Source: Rhodospirillales bacterium (GTDB taxonomy: Bacteria > Pseudomonadota > Alphaproteobacteria > Rhodospirillales > Casp-alpha2). From it: a stretch of DNA of 64,000 bases. Below, one piece after another: positions 26,660-36,072 of this stretch. The translations under genes and the position numbers were made by a program. The notes beneath the pieces are model-generated. The model was not told the DNA's origin, made no database searches, and saw only the letters and a list, made by a program, of their open reading frames with translations. Position 1 is the stretch's first letter. Each line of letters starts with the position of its first letter. The stretch covers positions 186,001 to 250,000 of the forward strand of contig JAEPMA010000001.1 of assembly GCA_017644185.1 (NCBI GenBank), given 5' to 3'.

Positions 26660-28213
26660 TCAATCATCCGGGTTGAAGTTGGTCACGACGCGTTCCGACG
26701 GGAAAGTTACGATCACCGTCGTTCCTTCGCCGACACGGCTGTCGATCGCAAGTTCGGCTTGATGCAGTTGCGCGAGCCGCCGGCTGAGGGGAAGGCCGAG
26801 GCCGGCACCCTCGTGCTCGCGGGTCATGGAATTGGCGACCTGACCGAACGGTTCCAGAGCGATCCGGATGTTTTCCTCGGCCATCCCCGTGCCGGTGTCT
26901 GAAACGCGGAGCGACAACGCCCCATTCTCATCGTGGAACCAGCCGAGCGTGATCTCGCCACCGCTCTGGGTGAACTTGATGGCATTGGTCAGCAGGTTGA
27001 GGATGATCTGCTTGATGCGTGTCTCGTCCGCGTGCAGGCGCACCTTGGGTGGCCGGTCGTGGTTGGTGATCCGCGTTCCGGCACGGCGCGCGCGCTCGTT
27101 GATCATGCGCAGGCATTCTTCGCTGAGTTCGCGCAGGCAGAGCGCCTCCTCGTCGAGCTTCAGCTCACCGACCTCGATCTTGGAGATATCGAGAATGTCG
27201 GAAATCAGTCTTAAAAGATGCCGGCCCGACCGGTTGATATCGCCCAGATACTCATTGACGCTGTTCAAGCCCAGGGTTTCGAAGTCAGTCGAAATCAGCA
27301 GCTCCGAAAACCCGATGATCGAATTCAACGGCGTACGTAATTCGTGTGACATATTGGCGAGGAAGTCGGTCTTCGCGCGGCTGGCGAGCTCAGCTTCTTC
27401 CTTGGCGTCGATCAGGGCTATCTGAGCACTCTTGAGTTCCGTGATGTCGTTGCTGACCATGACGGTATGGCCGCTTTGCAGGATGACCACTTCGACCTGC
27501 CACCATTCGCCGTTGGTTCTCTCAACTTCGATGACGCCATGTGGATCGTGCCTGTGGCGGGTCCAAATTTCGAGCCAAGTATCTTCGCGTCCGTGAACGT
27601 TGGCGACCAAGCCATGCTTAAGCATGGCACGGCCCCAATCGTCATACCCGAATCCCGGCATGCTGATGCTGGTGACGAACGGACTTGCCGTGCGGATCGT
27701 GCGGTTGGTCAGGACTAGATTGTCTTCCGGATCGAAGATCGCGATCCCGGCACCGCTGCGGTCGAGGGCCTGGATCAGGAGGTCGCTGTAGGTCTCTGCC
27801 TGATCACGTTCCGTGATGTCGGTGTAGGTGGAGACGAAACCGTCGCCGCTTGGCAACGGTTTGCCGACGATCTCGATGACGGTGCCGTCGGGGCGGGTTC
27901 GGTGAAACGCATGTGCCTGGAATTTTCGTGCGAGAGCAACTCGCTCCTCAACTTGCTGTTCGATGTCACCGGGTCCGTATTCGCCCCGCTCGGCATTGTA
28001 TCTAATGAAGTCGCCGAAGGGCCGCGGCAAGTTTGCGAACTCGGCCGGAAAATCGAGCATGTCGATGAATTGGGTGTTGCAGAGCACGATTCGCAGCTCG
28101 CCGTCCACCATCCTGGTGACGCTCAGCCCCTGGCTCATGGAATCAAGGCTCTGCTGTACGAAATCCATGTCGCACATCACGGAGTCCGAGCAACTATTCT
28201 GATTGGTATCCAC
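26660..28213 (-). CDS. PAS-domain sensor histidine kinase
   Basis: A 517-residue cytosolic kinase without membrane helices. Two PAS domains: residues 12-140 (PAS_7-like, MDFVQQSLDSMSQGLSV... DITERDQAE) and residues 140-262 (ALDRSGAGIAIFDPEDNLVLTN... DITELKSAQ). Then HisKA with the H-box FLANMSHELRTPLNSIIGFSE and HATPase_c with NLLTNAIKFTQSGG, DTGTGMAE and GAGLGLPLSRR. No response regulator is adjacent, so it is an orphan kinase. The start is a GTG at 28213 with AAGG nearby; ATGs a few codons downstream are possible. Confidence 0.88.
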   Translation of the reverse strand: MDTNQNSCSDSVMCDMDFVQQSLDSMSQGLSVTRMVDGELRIVLCNTQFIDMLDFPAEFANLPRPFGDFIRYNAERGEYGPGDIEQQVEERVALARKFQAHAFHRTRPDGTVIEIVGKPLPSGDGFVSTYTDITERDQAETYSDLLIQALDRSGAGIAIFDPEDNLVLTNRTIRTASPFVTSISMPGFGYDDWGRAMLKHGLVANVHGREDTWLEIWTRHRHDPHGVIEVERTNGEWWQVEVVILQSGHTVMVSNDITELKSAQIALIDAKEEAELASRAKTDFLANMSHELRTPLNSIIGFSELLISTDFETLGLNSVNEYLGDINRSGRHLLRLISDILDISKIEVGELKLDEEALCLRELSEECLRMINERARRAGTRITNHDRPPKVRLHADETRIKQIILNLLTNAIKFTQSGGEITLGWFHDENGALSLRVSDTGTGMAEENIRIALEPFGQVANSMTREHEGAGLGLPLSRRLAQLHQAELAIDSRVGEGTTVIVTFPSERVVTNFNPDD

Positions 28214-28347
28214 GGTTGGCCTTAGCCTTCTTATCTCCCTGAGGGACAGAGTAGCGCAAAAGTTTAGATGAATCGACGAATTCCACCGGTCCCGTTGAAG
28301 TTGTCACGGGTTGGTGCTTGGTGGATAAAGCGGAGAGTGGAATAATG

Positions 28348-28397
28348 GAAATGGTGCTGCCGGAGAGATTCGAACTCTCGACCTCCCCCTTACCAAG
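28348..28397. repeat. att-like direct repeat, left copy (tRNA-Thr 3' fragment)
   Basis: Identical over 50 bp to 29655-29704. It includes the CCA end, T arm, variable loop and the 3' half of the anticodon arm of tRNA-Thr, then diverges. It cannot make a tRNA, as the D arm and 5' acceptor strand are missing. Confidence 0.85.
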
Positions 28398-28549
28398 AGA
28401 GAGTCCCCGACACACAAGACACGTGGTTTTCAGCCATTTCCTACACTTAGTAGGGGGTGTAATTGGACATAGCAGGACAAAACGGACATGCAATGCAGCA
28501 TTTTTGCCCTTTTCCGCTGCGATTACGCTGCGGAAAAAATAACAAACTG

Positions 28550-29437
28550 TTAGGCGCTTTTGTCCGGCTTTGAGAGCATCGCGAACCCATTCAATATTTC
28601 TTGTGAATATCGACGGAAGAACTTCACGTAGGCACCGTATAGGACCGACACGGAAATTAATCCACTGTATAGAATAACTCGTAAAGCAAACCCGTTTGAG
28701 TCTGATTCAAGATTTAAGGGATTAAGATGATACCCAAAGGCGCAAATCAGAATGCTCGCGGATATCCAGCAAGCGATCACAGAAACAAATAAAAACGACC
28801 GCACAAAGCCATAGATCACAACATAATTGTACGAGCGTTGATCTATGCCATCGAAGTTGTTCAATACGTATGCCTCAACGACGCGAAACCACCCATCTGT
28901 CTTGGTTTGATTCAGCGGTTCGTTTCCGACTTCTGGGTCATCATAACGAAGTCGGACTTTATCCTGAGTTCGAGACGGTAACGCTTTGAGTTCCGAATAT
29001 ATCCATCCGGTAACAAGCATAAATACGTGAACCGGGACAGCGGGCCACATTACGACATAAACTATCAGTCTTTTTATAATTCCGTGTCGGGCGCGCTGGC
29101 TTTTGACATAGGTCTCACGAGCGGCCTCTGTTTCGCTCATCAAATGGCCAGTCGGATACCCTAAATCGTAAACGACTAAGCGCTCTACAAAAGCGGCGGA
29201 GAGATAACTGACCATGTATCCCATTGCATATGCCGCAACGAGAAAGATAACGCCCAAGATGATGCCATCTAATGTACTATTTCCGAAAATAAACAGGTGT
29301 TCGGCTTTGACGCCTAATTTCGTATGAAACTCGGCCCATTTTGCTACGGCGGCAATAAACCATAATGTCGCAACGCCGGGCGCTAAATAGCCGATGACGT
29401 CATAAACAGTGAACGGCAATCGCTCGACGGTTCGCAT
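28550..29437 (-). CDS. Unrecognised multi-pass membrane protein carried by the tRNA-Thr island
   Basis: A 295-residue protein with about five hydrophobic segments: residues 10-30 (VYDVIGYLAPGVATLWFIAA), 52-80, 128-150, 215-240 and 252-275. The soluble loop at about 155-215 is polar and charged (SRTQDKVRLRYDDPEVGN). The opening motif YD-x-x-GY-x-x-PG recalls membrane proteins that I associate with accessory and defence islands, but I cannot name a family. Codon and base use is AT-richer than neighbours, supporting acquisition. It is the only gene of the island. No ribosome site is obvious before the ATG. Confidence 0.7.
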   Translation of the reverse strand: MRTVERLPFTVYDVIGYLAPGVATLWFIAAVAKWAEFHTKLGVKAEHLFIFGNSTLDGIILGVIFLVAAYAMGYMVSYLSAAFVERLVVYDLGYPTGHLMSETEAARETYVKSQRARHGIIKRLIVYVVMWPAVPVHVFMLVTGWIYSELKALPSRTQDKVRLRYDDPEVGNEPLNQTKTDGWFRVVEAYVLNNFDGIDQRSYNYVVIYGFVRSFLFVSVIACWISASILICAFGYHLNPLNLESDSNGFALRVILYSGLISVSVLYGAYVKFFRRYSQEILNGFAMLSKPDKSA

Positions 29438-29654
29438 GCGAAATATCTACGCTAAAGAGATTAAAAATACAACTGAAGCGATAGAAGTCAGCGAATAGCT
29501 AATATTTTGGTTCGCTGCTTATTATTTATGAAATGAGGTGTCGGCAGACAAAGTGGACATCGAGACACAGGTGCGCTGTAACGCAGCACCAAAAAACAAA
29601 CGATAGTGCCCAGACATTTTGTAAGGGTGTCGGAATCAATTGATTTATATTAGA

Positions 29655-29704
29655 GAAATGGTGCTGCCGGAGAGATTCGAACTCTCGACCTCCCCCTTAC
29701 CAAG
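29655..29704. repeat. att-like direct repeat, right copy (inside intact tRNA-Thr)
   Basis: Identical to 28348-28397; it overlaps the 3' 46 bases of the functional tRNA-Thr gene plus four flanking bases. Confidence 0.85.
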
Positions 29705-29733
29705 GGGGTGCTCTACCCCTGAGCCACGGCAGC
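29659..29733 (-). tRNA. tRNA-Thr (anticodon GGT)
   Basis: A complete cloverleaf on the minus strand: acceptor GCTGCCG paired with CGGCAGC, discriminator A, encoded CCA; D arm GGCTCAGGGGTAGAGC; anticodon arm CCCCC-TTGGTAA-GGGGG with anticodon GGT; T arm GAGAG-TTCGAAT-CTCTC. It is the integration target of the adjoining island. Confidence 0.96.
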
Positions 29734-29796
29734 CCCTGAGGTGCGGCGGAACATGCCACAGGGTTCCCATTGAGGCAAGGCCGGAGAGTATGTGTT

Positions 29797-29949
29797 ATGA
29801 CGAAATCTGAAAGCCCGGAAACCCCGTCGGTTACGCCATTAAAACCGTCGAAAAAGGACGATCGACAGGCCCGGTCGGCCAAGGCGCTTCGGGAAAATCT
29901 TAAAAAGCGGAAGCAGCAGCTCAAAGCGCGCGAAGATCAGAAAAATTAA
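29797..29949 (+). CDS. Small basic hypothetical protein
   Basis: A 50-residue ORF, MTKSESPETPSVTPLKPSKK at the start, then a strongly basic helical second half (ALRENLKKRKQQLKARED). GGAGAG lies ahead of the ATG. Proteins of this character, with a disordered acidic or proline start and a Lys/Arg-rich helix, occur upstream of murA in related alphaproteobacteria as far as I recall; no function is known. It lies 124 bp before murA. Confidence 0.65.
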   Translation: MTKSESPETPSVTPLKPSKKDDRQARSAKALRENLKKRKQQLKAREDQKN

Positions 29950-30073
29950 CCTGCATTCGCCATATTCCGGCCATATCAACGGGTCATACGGGTAGTACTG
30001 CGGCCTGACTTGCATCCTGCCGGTCCGTCGCCTAAAAGCCGCACGCACGCTGGCGCCATGAAAAGAGGGGAAA

Positions 30074-31339
30074 ATGGATCGAATTCGAATCACCGGCGGC
30101 CGGCCGCTGACGGGAGAAATTCCAATCGGCGGCGCCAAGAATGCTGCGCTTCCCCTGATGGCGGCCTCGCTACTGACGCCGGAAACGCTCACCCTCGTTA
30201 ATCTGCCCAGTGTCGCCGACATACATGCGATGGCCAATTTACTCGCTGAACTTGGGGTCAAAACCGAAAAGGATGCCGATGCCCGCTCCATCGCCATGAC
30301 CGGCGATGCCGTGAGCGAGACCACCGCCCCATACGACATCGTCCGCAAGATGCGCGCCTCGGTTCTTGTGCTGGGGCCTTTGCTGGCGCGTTTCGGCAAG
30401 GCGCGGGTGAGCCTCCCAGGCGGGTGTGCCATCGGCACACGGCCTGTCGATTTGCACCTGAAGGCGCTTGAACAAATGGGCGCCACCATCGAGCTGGCGG
30501 GTGGCTACATCGACGCGCATGTCGACGGGCGGCTCAAGGGCGCTCACATCCTGTTTCCGTCGATTACCGTGGGCGGGACCGAGAATATTCTGATGGCGGC
30601 GGCCCTCGCCGAAGGTGAGACTGTTATCGCCAACGCCGCGCGCGAACCCGAAGTGACCGATCTTGCGTGCTGCCTGCAGGCGATGGGCGCCCAGATCACG
30701 GGTATCGGCAGCGATACCCTCCACGTGACGGGCGTCGACGCGCTTAAATCCGCAACCCACAACATCGTTCCCGACCGGATCGAAACCGGCACCTATGCCG
30801 TTGCCGCGGCGATCACGGGGGGAGATGTGCTTTTGAAACATGCCGAGATGGCCAGCAACGAGGCGGTCTTCGGACACCTGATGCGGGCCGGGGTCGACGT
30901 CACGGAAACCGATGACGGGATCCGGATCGCCCGCAAGAACGGGCGTATTCGTGGTGTGGATGTGATGACCGAACCTTATCCGGGTTTTCCCACCGACATG
31001 CAGGCACAGTTCATGGCGCTGCTGACCCTCGCCGAAGGCGCATCGATGATCACGGAATCGATCTTCGAGAATCGCTTCATGCATGTTCCCGAACTGTTGC
31101 GGATGGGCGCGGATATCAATGTCCACGGTGCCTCGGCCATCGTACGGGGCGTGAAAAAGCTTTCCGGTGCGCCGGTGATGGCGACCGACCTTCGCGCATC
31201 CGTGTCGCTGGTTCTGGCGGGGCTCGCGGCCGATGGCGTCACCGAGGTCAATCGGGTTTATCACCTGGACCGGGGTTATGAGTGTATCGAACAGAAGCTG
31301 GCAGCCTGCGGCGCGGAGATCGAGCGGGTTCCCGAATAA
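30074..31339 (+). CDS. murA: UDP-N-acetylglucosamine 1-carboxyvinyltransferase
   Basis: A 421-residue inside-out alpha/beta barrel enzyme of the EPSP synthase family. The conserved K22-N23 (GGAKNAAL) binds substrate and C118 in [10 protein letters not shown] is the residue alkylated by fosfomycin. It transfers enolpyruvate from PEP to UDP-GlcNAc, the committed step of peptidoglycan synthesis. AGAGGGGAAA precedes the ATG. It heads the murA-MFS-hisG-hisD block. Confidence 0.98.
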   Translation: MDRIRITGGRPLTGEIPIGGAKNAALPLMAASLLTPETLTLVNLPSVADIHAMANLLAELGVKTEKDADARSIAMTGDAVSETTAPYDIVRKMRASVLVLGPLLARFGKARVSLPGGCAIGTRPVDLHLKALEQMGATIELAGGYIDAHVDGRLKGAHILFPSITVGGTENILMAAALAEGETVIANAAREPEVTDLACCLQAMGAQITGIGSDTLHVTGVDALKSATHNIVPDRIETGTYAVAAAITGGDVLLKHAEMASNEAVFGHLMRAGVDVTETDDGIRIARKNGRIRGVDVMTEPYPGFPTDMQAQFMALLTLAEGASMITESIFENRFMHVPELLRMGADINVHGASAIVRGVKKLSGAPVMATDLRASVSLVLAGLAADGVTEVNRVYHLDRGYECIEQKLAACGAEIERVPE

Positions 31340-31384
31340 TCCAACTTTCTTGAAAAGCCGACATTTTTCCCGATATTGGCCGGG

Positions 31385-32731
31385 ATGGCTCAGACGCGGA
31401 TTGCCACTGCCGAGTTGCCGACGGACCCCCTTCAGAGCGCCTATGCGGTGTTGAGCGGGGACGATTCCACCGAGCGTGCATGCAAGGCGATCCCCGACGA
31501 GCAGTGTACATCGGTTCCCCGCAACTTCGTTCTCAACGTTCTCAACGGCTCGTGCACCAAGCTTGCCGAACAGTTGGCTAGCCCGACATTGGTGCTTCCC
31601 TGGTTGGTGTCGTCGCTGGGCGCGCCCGTCTGGGTCGTGGGCTGGTTCGTGCCCGTCAAGCAAGCGGGGTCGATGATCCCTCAACTCGCCGTGGCGGCGC
31701 GCATACGTCGTCTGGCACAGCGAAAGTGGGCATGGGCCGGGGCAGGGGCGTTTCAGGGGATTGCCCTTCTGACCATGGCGACAGCGGTACTGTTAACGCC
31801 ACCCGACATGGCGGCGTGGCTGATGTTGGTGTTGTTCGCACTGTTCAGCGTCGCGAGTGGGGTCGGGTCTGTCGCTTTCCAGGACGTGACCGGAAAGACC
31901 GTTCCCAAGGGGGTGCGGGGCCGCATGCTTGCGAACCGGGCCAGTATTGGGGGCGCGCTGACTCTCGTCGCGGCGGCGATCTTGAAATTCATCATCGGTG
32001 ACGGGGGTGGCGCCGAAGTCTATGCCGCGTTGGTCGCGGCGGCTGCGGTGCTTTGGATTGCAGGTGCTTTCTTCTTTGCCGTCATCGACGAACAGCCGGG
32101 CGCGCAGGAAGGCGGCCGGAATATGCTGGGTGAAGTGCAGGCCGGCCTGAAACTGTTCCGCGAAGATCCGGGGTTCAGCCGCTATCTTGGCATGCGGATC
32201 GCCTTGTTGATCTCCATCGAACTGGCGCCGCCGTTTTTCGCGTTGCTGGCGCAGCAGAGTCAGGGCGGCTCACTGGCGTCTCTCGGGATACTGATTTTCG
32301 CGGTCGGGTTCGCCAACATGGTCTCGAGCTGGGTGTGGGGCGCGCTCGCCGATAGATCGGCGCGCAAGGTCTGTATCCTGTCGGGTGTCGTCGGCATATT
32401 CGCCGTTGCGGGGGCGTTGATAAGCGCCCACCTGGTGCCGGGCGATCTGGCGATCTGGGCCTTCGGGGGCGTTTTCGTCATCGCGGGGGTCGCCGAAGCG
32501 GGGGTGCGGCTCGGGCGGAAGACGTATCTCGTGGATGCCGCCCCAAAGGACGAACGTCCGCTCTATACAGCGCTTTCAAACACCCTGGCGGGGGTCGTCG
32601 CACTTGCCGCGGGTGGATTGGGCGTGCTTGCCCAATTCACCAGTGTGACCACGCTGGTTGTCGTGATGGCGGGGATCGGCGTTATCGGGGTCTTTTTCTC
32701 AGTTGCCATGCCCGAAGCGGGCGACGACTAA
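31385..32731 (+). CDS. MFS transporter
   Basis: About 448 residues with eleven to twelve helices. The first 45 residues are soluble, then PRNFVLNVLNGSCTKLAEQL leads to the first helix. It has GVRGRMLANRAS after the fourth helix and ALADRSARKVCIL as the second-half G-x3-D-R-x-R/K-type loop. The substrate is not recognisable. The start is uncertain: ATG at 31385 or TTG at 31376. It lies 45 bp after murA, inserted into the otherwise conserved murA-his block. Confidence 0.75.
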   Translation: MAQTRIATAELPTDPLQSAYAVLSGDDSTERACKAIPDEQCTSVPRNFVLNVLNGSCTKLAEQLASPTLVLPWLVSSLGAPVWVVGWFVPVKQAGSMIPQLAVAARIRRLAQRKWAWAGAGAFQGIALLTMATAVLLTPPDMAAWLMLVLFALFSVASGVGSVAFQDVTGKTVPKGVRGRMLANRASIGGALTLVAAAILKFIIGDGGGAEVYAALVAAAAVLWIAGAFFFAVIDEQPGAQEGGRNMLGEVQAGLKLFREDPGFSRYLGMRIALLISIELAPPFFALLAQQSQGGSLASLGILIFAVGFANMVSSWVWGALADRSARKVCILSGVVGIFAVAGALISAHLVPGDLAIWAFGGVFVIAGVAEAGVRLGRKTYLVDAAPKDERPLYTALSNTLAGVVALAAGGLGVLAQFTSVTTLVVVMAGIGVIGVFFSVAMPEAGDD

Positions 32732-32826
32732 GTTCCGATCCACACTGGCATTCCCGGGCAAAAACCTCTAAGTAAGGCTCGCTTTCGCCCGCCAACGGGC
32801 GCATTCGCGATGAAAAGGCTAAGACC

Positions 32827-33495
32827 GTGACGGCAAACGAAAAAATCGTGTTGGCGCTGCCAAAAGGACGCATCCTCAAGGAAGTGATGCCCCTCGTGCG
32901 CGCCGCCGGGATCGAACCGGAGGCGGCGTTCGACGACAAAGATGCCCGCCAACTCCGTTTCACGACCAATCGGCCCGATGTGGATATCATCCGTGTCCGC
33001 TCGTTCGACGTGGCGACGTTCGTCGCGTTCGGGGCTGCGCATCTGGGGGTGGCGGGCAACGACGTGCTGATGGAGTTCGATTATCCCGAGATCTATGCGC
33101 CGCTCGATCTGAACGTGGGGCATTGCCGTCTTTCGGTCGCGGAACCGGTCGATCTGGCGGGCGAAGACGACCCCCGCACGTGGTCGTCGGTCCGTGTCGC
33201 GACGAAATATCCGGCGCTGACCCGCAAGCACTTCGCCGCGCGCGGTGTGCAGGCGGAATGCATCAAATTGAACGGCGCCATGGAACTGGCACCGACGCTT
33301 GGTCTTTGCCGCCGTATCGTCGACCTTGTCTCGACGGGCTCGACGTTGAAAGCGAATGGTTTGGTCGAGGTCGAGACGATCTGCGACATCACTTCCCGTC
33401 TGTGCGTTAACCGCGCCGCGTGGAAAACGCGCGCTGACGAAATCGGCGGCTGGGTCGAACGCTTCCAGGAGGCCACCGATGCCGTTGCGGCTTGA
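32827..33495 (+). CDS. hisG: ATP phosphoribosyltransferase, short form
   Basis: A 222-residue protein with the periplasmic-binding-like fold. Family segments are [11 protein letters not shown], the [10 protein letters not shown] loop, [14 protein letters not shown] and [14 protein letters not shown], which binds PRPP. It catalyses the first step of histidine synthesis. The C-terminal regulatory domain of long HisG is absent; short HisG works as a complex with HisZ, whose gene is not in the window. A GCCCG-CCAA-CGGGC hairpin at 32786-32801 lies upstream. It overlaps hisD by 17 bp. Confidence 0.95.
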   Translation: MTANEKIVLALPKGRILKEVMPLVRAAGIEPEAAFDDKDARQLRFTTNRPDVDIIRVRSFDVATFVAFGAAHLGVAGNDVLMEFDYPEIYAPLDLNVGHCRLSVAEPVDLAGEDDPRTWSSVRVATKYPALTRKHFAARGVQAECIKLNGAMELAPTLGLCRRIVDLVSTGSTLKANGLVEVETICDITSRLCVNRAAWKTRADEIGGWVERFQEATDAVAA

Positions 33496-34780
33496 TCAGC
33501 GCGACGCCGATTTCGAGACCCGGTTCCGGGCGTTTTTGACCGAAAAGCGCGAGACCGAGGCCGATGTCGTCGACGCGGTGAAAGCGATTCTTTCGGATGT
33601 CCGCGAACGAGGCGATGCGGCCTTGATCGAATACACGACTAAATTCGACCGCTTTCCTTTGACGCTTGAGACCCTTCGCGTGTCCGCCGAAGAGATCGAA
33701 GCCTGCAAAAAGCAGGTCGATCCCAAAACACTTTCCGCGCTGGAAACGGCTTACGAACGGATCAAGGCGTTTCACGAGCGCCAAAGACCTGAAGATCTGG
33801 ATTTCATCGACGAAGACGGTGTCGGGCTCGGCTATCGCTGGACGTCGGTTGGCGCGGCCGGGCTTTACGTGCCGGGCGGCACGGCGGCCTATCCGTCATC
33901 CGTCTTGATGAACGCGGTCCCCGCCAAGGTCGCGGGGGTTCCAAGACTTGTGATGGTGGTGCCGACACCCGACGGGGTGATCAATCCCTTGGTGATGACG
34001 GCGGCCGATCTGGCGGGTGTCGACGAGGTTTACCGTGTCGGCGGCGCGCAGGCGGTGGGCGCGCTGGCGTACGGAACTGAAACCATCCAGCCCGTCGACA
34101 AGATCGTCGGGCCGGGTAATGCCTACGTCGCCGCCGCCAAGCGCGAAGTGTTCGGCACTGTCGGGATCGACATGATCGCGGGCCCATCGGAAATTCTGGT
34201 GCTGGCGGATGGGAAGAACGATCCGTCGTGGATCGCGGCCGACCTTCTTAGTCAGGCCGAGCACGACACCGCGGCCCAGGCGATCATGATCACCGACGAT
34301 GCGGCGTTTGCCGATGACGTTATAAAGGCTGTCGATGCGCACCTGAAGACGCTGCCACGGACCGAGATCGCGCAAAAAAGCTGGGACGATTTCGGCGCGG
34401 TTATCCTCACCGAGGATTTGAAATCGGCGGTGCCACTGGTTGACCGGATCGCACCCGAACACCTCGAGATCGCCGCCGACGATGCCGAAGACTTGGCTGC
34501 CGGTATCCGCAACGCCGGCGCGATGTTTATCGGACGTCATGCGCCCGAAGCCATCGGCGATTACGTCGCGGGCCCGAACCACGTACTACCGACGGCGCGT
34601 TCGGCGCGGTTTTCGAGCGGCCTCGGTGTCCTCGATTTCATGAAACGGACCTCCATGATCCGCTGCGATGCCGACGGGCTCAGGCGTATCGGCCCGGCCG
34701 CGAAGACGCTGGCGGACGCCGAAGGGTTGGGTGCGCACGCGCTTTCCGTATCGATCCGGCTGAACCTGCCCGGGGAATAG
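33479..34780 (+). CDS. hisD: Histidinol dehydrogenase
   Basis: A 433-residue enzyme starting [19 protein letters not shown]; family segments are [45 protein letters not shown], the zinc-binding QAEHD and the catalytic pair in APEHLEI, then GPNHVLPT. It oxidises histidinol to histidine in two NAD-dependent steps. The start overlaps the end of hisG by 17 bp, so the open frame that reaches back to 33356 should not be used. Followed by UPF0262. Confidence 0.97.
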   Translation: MPLRLDQRDADFETRFRAFLTEKRETEADVVDAVKAILSDVRERGDAALIEYTTKFDRFPLTLETLRVSAEEIEACKKQVDPKTLSALETAYERIKAFHERQRPEDLDFIDEDGVGLGYRWTSVGAAGLYVPGGTAAYPSSVLMNAVPAKVAGVPRLVMVVPTPDGVINPLVMTAADLAGVDEVYRVGGAQAVGALAYGTETIQPVDKIVGPGNAYVAAAKREVFGTVGIDMIAGPSEILVLADGKNDPSWIAADLLSQAEHDTAAQAIMITDDAAFADDVIKAVDAHLKTLPRTEIAQKSWDDFGAVILTEDLKSAVPLVDRIAPEHLEIAADDAEDLAAGIRNAGAMFIGRHAPEAIGDYVAGPNHVLPTARSARFSSGLGVLDFMKRTSMIRCDADGLRRIGPAAKTLADAEGLGAHALSVSIRLNLPGE

Positions 34781-34789
34781 GTGGGCGGC

Positions 34790-35263
34790 ATGAGCGAGAC
34801 TCAGTGCATCGCCAACATCTATCTCGATGAACGCTCGGTCGTGCGGCTGAGCCCGCAGGTCGACCACGAGCGCAAGGTCGCGATCTTCGATCTTCTCGAA
34901 GCAAACCATTTCGATCCGGAAGGGCTCCCCGAAGGCCCTTATAATGTGATCCTCTCGATTGAGGATAATCGGTTGGTGTTCGACGTCCGCACCATCGCTG
35001 ACAAGAAACTCGACAAGTTCTCGCTTCCCGTCGGCGCGTTCCGGCGGATCGTGAAGGATTACTTCATGATCTGCGACAGCTATTTCGAGGCGATCAAGCG
35101 TTCGACGCCGTCGCAGATCGAGGCCATCGATATGGGCCGGCGAGGCCTTCACAACGAAGGCGCGTCGATCCTGAAAGACCGGCTTTCGGACAAGGTCACT
35201 ATCGACGAAAACACCGCCCGGCGGCTGTTCACGCTCGTCTGCGTGCTTCATATACGGGCTTGA
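34790..35263 (+). CDS. UPF0262 family protein
   Basis: A 157-residue protein with the family start TQCIANIYLDERSVVRLSPQ and the later segments GPYNVILSIEDNRLVFD, FRRIVKDYFMICDSYFEAI and AIDMGRRGLHNEGA. The family is restricted largely to alphaproteobacteria, sits between hisD and a low-molecular-weight phosphatase as here, and has no known function. ATG at 34790 or GTG at 34781 are both possible. The core is predicted soluble and cytosolic. Confidence 0.9.
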   Translation: MSETQCIANIYLDERSVVRLSPQVDHERKVAIFDLLEANHFDPEGLPEGPYNVILSIEDNRLVFDVRTIADKKLDKFSLPVGAFRRIVKDYFMICDSYFEAIKRSTPSQIEAIDMGRRGLHNEGASILKDRLSDKVTIDENTARRLFTLVCVLHIRA

Positions 35264-35270
35264 GGCGCCG

Positions 35271-35717
35271 ATGACCGATCTGCCCTCTGCCGTGCTGTTC
35301 GCCTGCACAATGAATTCGGTGCGATCCCCTATGGCGGAAGCCATCATGAAATTCCTGCACGGACATCAGGTGTATGTGGATTCCGCGGGCGTGCGCTCGA
35401 AGGATATCGACGGGTATGCGATTACGGTGATGGACGAGATCGGCATCGACTTGTCGCGCCACCACGCCAAAACGTTCGACGACCTTGAAGACGACTATTT
35501 CGATATCGTCATCACCCTGTCCCCGGAAGCCCAGCACAGCGCCATCGAACTGACCCGTGTCATGGCCTGCGAGGTCGAGTTCTGGAACACCATGGATCCG
35601 TCATTGATCGAGAGCGAGGATCGAGAGGTGGTTCTGGATGCCTATCGGCAGGTGAGGGACCAGTTGATGCAGCGGATCAAGGACCGATTCCCGGTGCAAA
35701 CGCCGCTGGATACATGA
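35271..35717 (+). CDS. Low-molecular-weight phosphatase / arsenate reductase family protein
   Basis: A 148-residue protein with the C-x5-R loop at C12-R18 (FACTMNSVRSP) and the catalytic aspartate expected in FWNTMDPS. The family dephosphorylates phosphotyrosine or reduces arsenate; the additional cysteines needed for the arsenate shuttle are not evident, so a phosphatase is more likely. It lies 7 bp after UPF0262 in the conserved his-infA block. Confidence 0.85.
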   Translation: MTDLPSAVLFACTMNSVRSPMAEAIMKFLHGHQVYVDSAGVRSKDIDGYAITVMDEIGIDLSRHHAKTFDDLEDDYFDIVITLSPEAQHSAIELTRVMACEVEFWNTMDPSLIESEDREVVLDAYRQVRDQLMQRIKDRFPVQTPLDT

Positions 35718-35809
35718 GGTCAGCTAAATAGGCGATTTTATTGATAACTTGACCAACCGACCCTATATGGGCATGTTCTGCTCGGTTTTGACTTCAGGCT
35801 TAGGAAAAT

Positions 35810-36028
35810 ATGGCTAAAGAAGACCTACTCGAGTTCACGGGAACCGTCCTGGAACTGCTTCCCAACGCGATGTTCCGCGTGAAACTCGACAATGATCACG
35901 AAATTCTCGCCCACACGGCCGGGAAAATGCGCAAGCACCGTATCCGCGTGCTCGCCGGTGACCGCGTCAACGTAGAGATGACGCCTTACGACCTGACCAA
36001 GGGTCGGATCACTTTCCGTTTCAAGTAA
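35810..36028 (+). CDS. infA: Translation initiation factor IF-1
   Basis: A 72-residue S1/OB-fold protein, [20 protein letters not shown], ending [12 protein letters not shown], of exact family length. It occupies the ribosomal A site during initiation. AGGAAAAT precedes the ATG. The 92-bp gap after the phosphatase gene probably contains its own promoter, though none is clear. Confidence 0.98.
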   Translation: MAKEDLLEFTGTVLELLPNAMFRVKLDNDHEILAHTAGKMRKHRIRVLAGDRVNVEMTPYDLTKGRITFRFK

Positions 36029-36072
36029 TCGGGGCGTCCCGGATGACGCACCCTTGCAAGCCGGAGGTCTGA

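Larger units (their letters stand above)
28348..29704. mobile_element. Small genomic island integrated at the 3' end of tRNA-Thr(GGT)
   Basis: The interval is bounded by a perfect 50-bp direct repeat (28348-28397 and 29655-29704). The right copy is the 3' part of the complete tRNA-Thr gene plus the flanking bases, and the left copy a displaced duplicate, the classic outcome of site-specific integration into a tRNA 3' end. The DNA between is visibly lower in GC than its neighbours and holds a single gene for an unrecognised membrane protein. No integrase or excisionase remains, so this is a minimal or decayed element. Three GGACA repeats spaced 9-10 bp (28465, 28475, 28484) and another at 29555 could be recombinase arm sites. 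Confidence 0.72.

Noticed and set aside
28194-28493. 99-residue minus-strand ORF across the left att copy
   Set aside because: It runs through the tRNA fragment and has no motif or ribosome site; the open frame is incidental.
28510-28537. Hairpin TTTTCCGC-T-GCG-ATTA-CGC-T-GCGGAAAA considered as island gene terminator
   Set aside because: On either strand the T-run is 5' of the stem and the A-run 3', the reverse of an intrinsic terminator; it may be a recombination or folding element instead.
30239-31684. 481-residue antisense ORF over murA
   Set aside because: murA is intact with all catalytic residues; the reverse frame has no recognisable motif.
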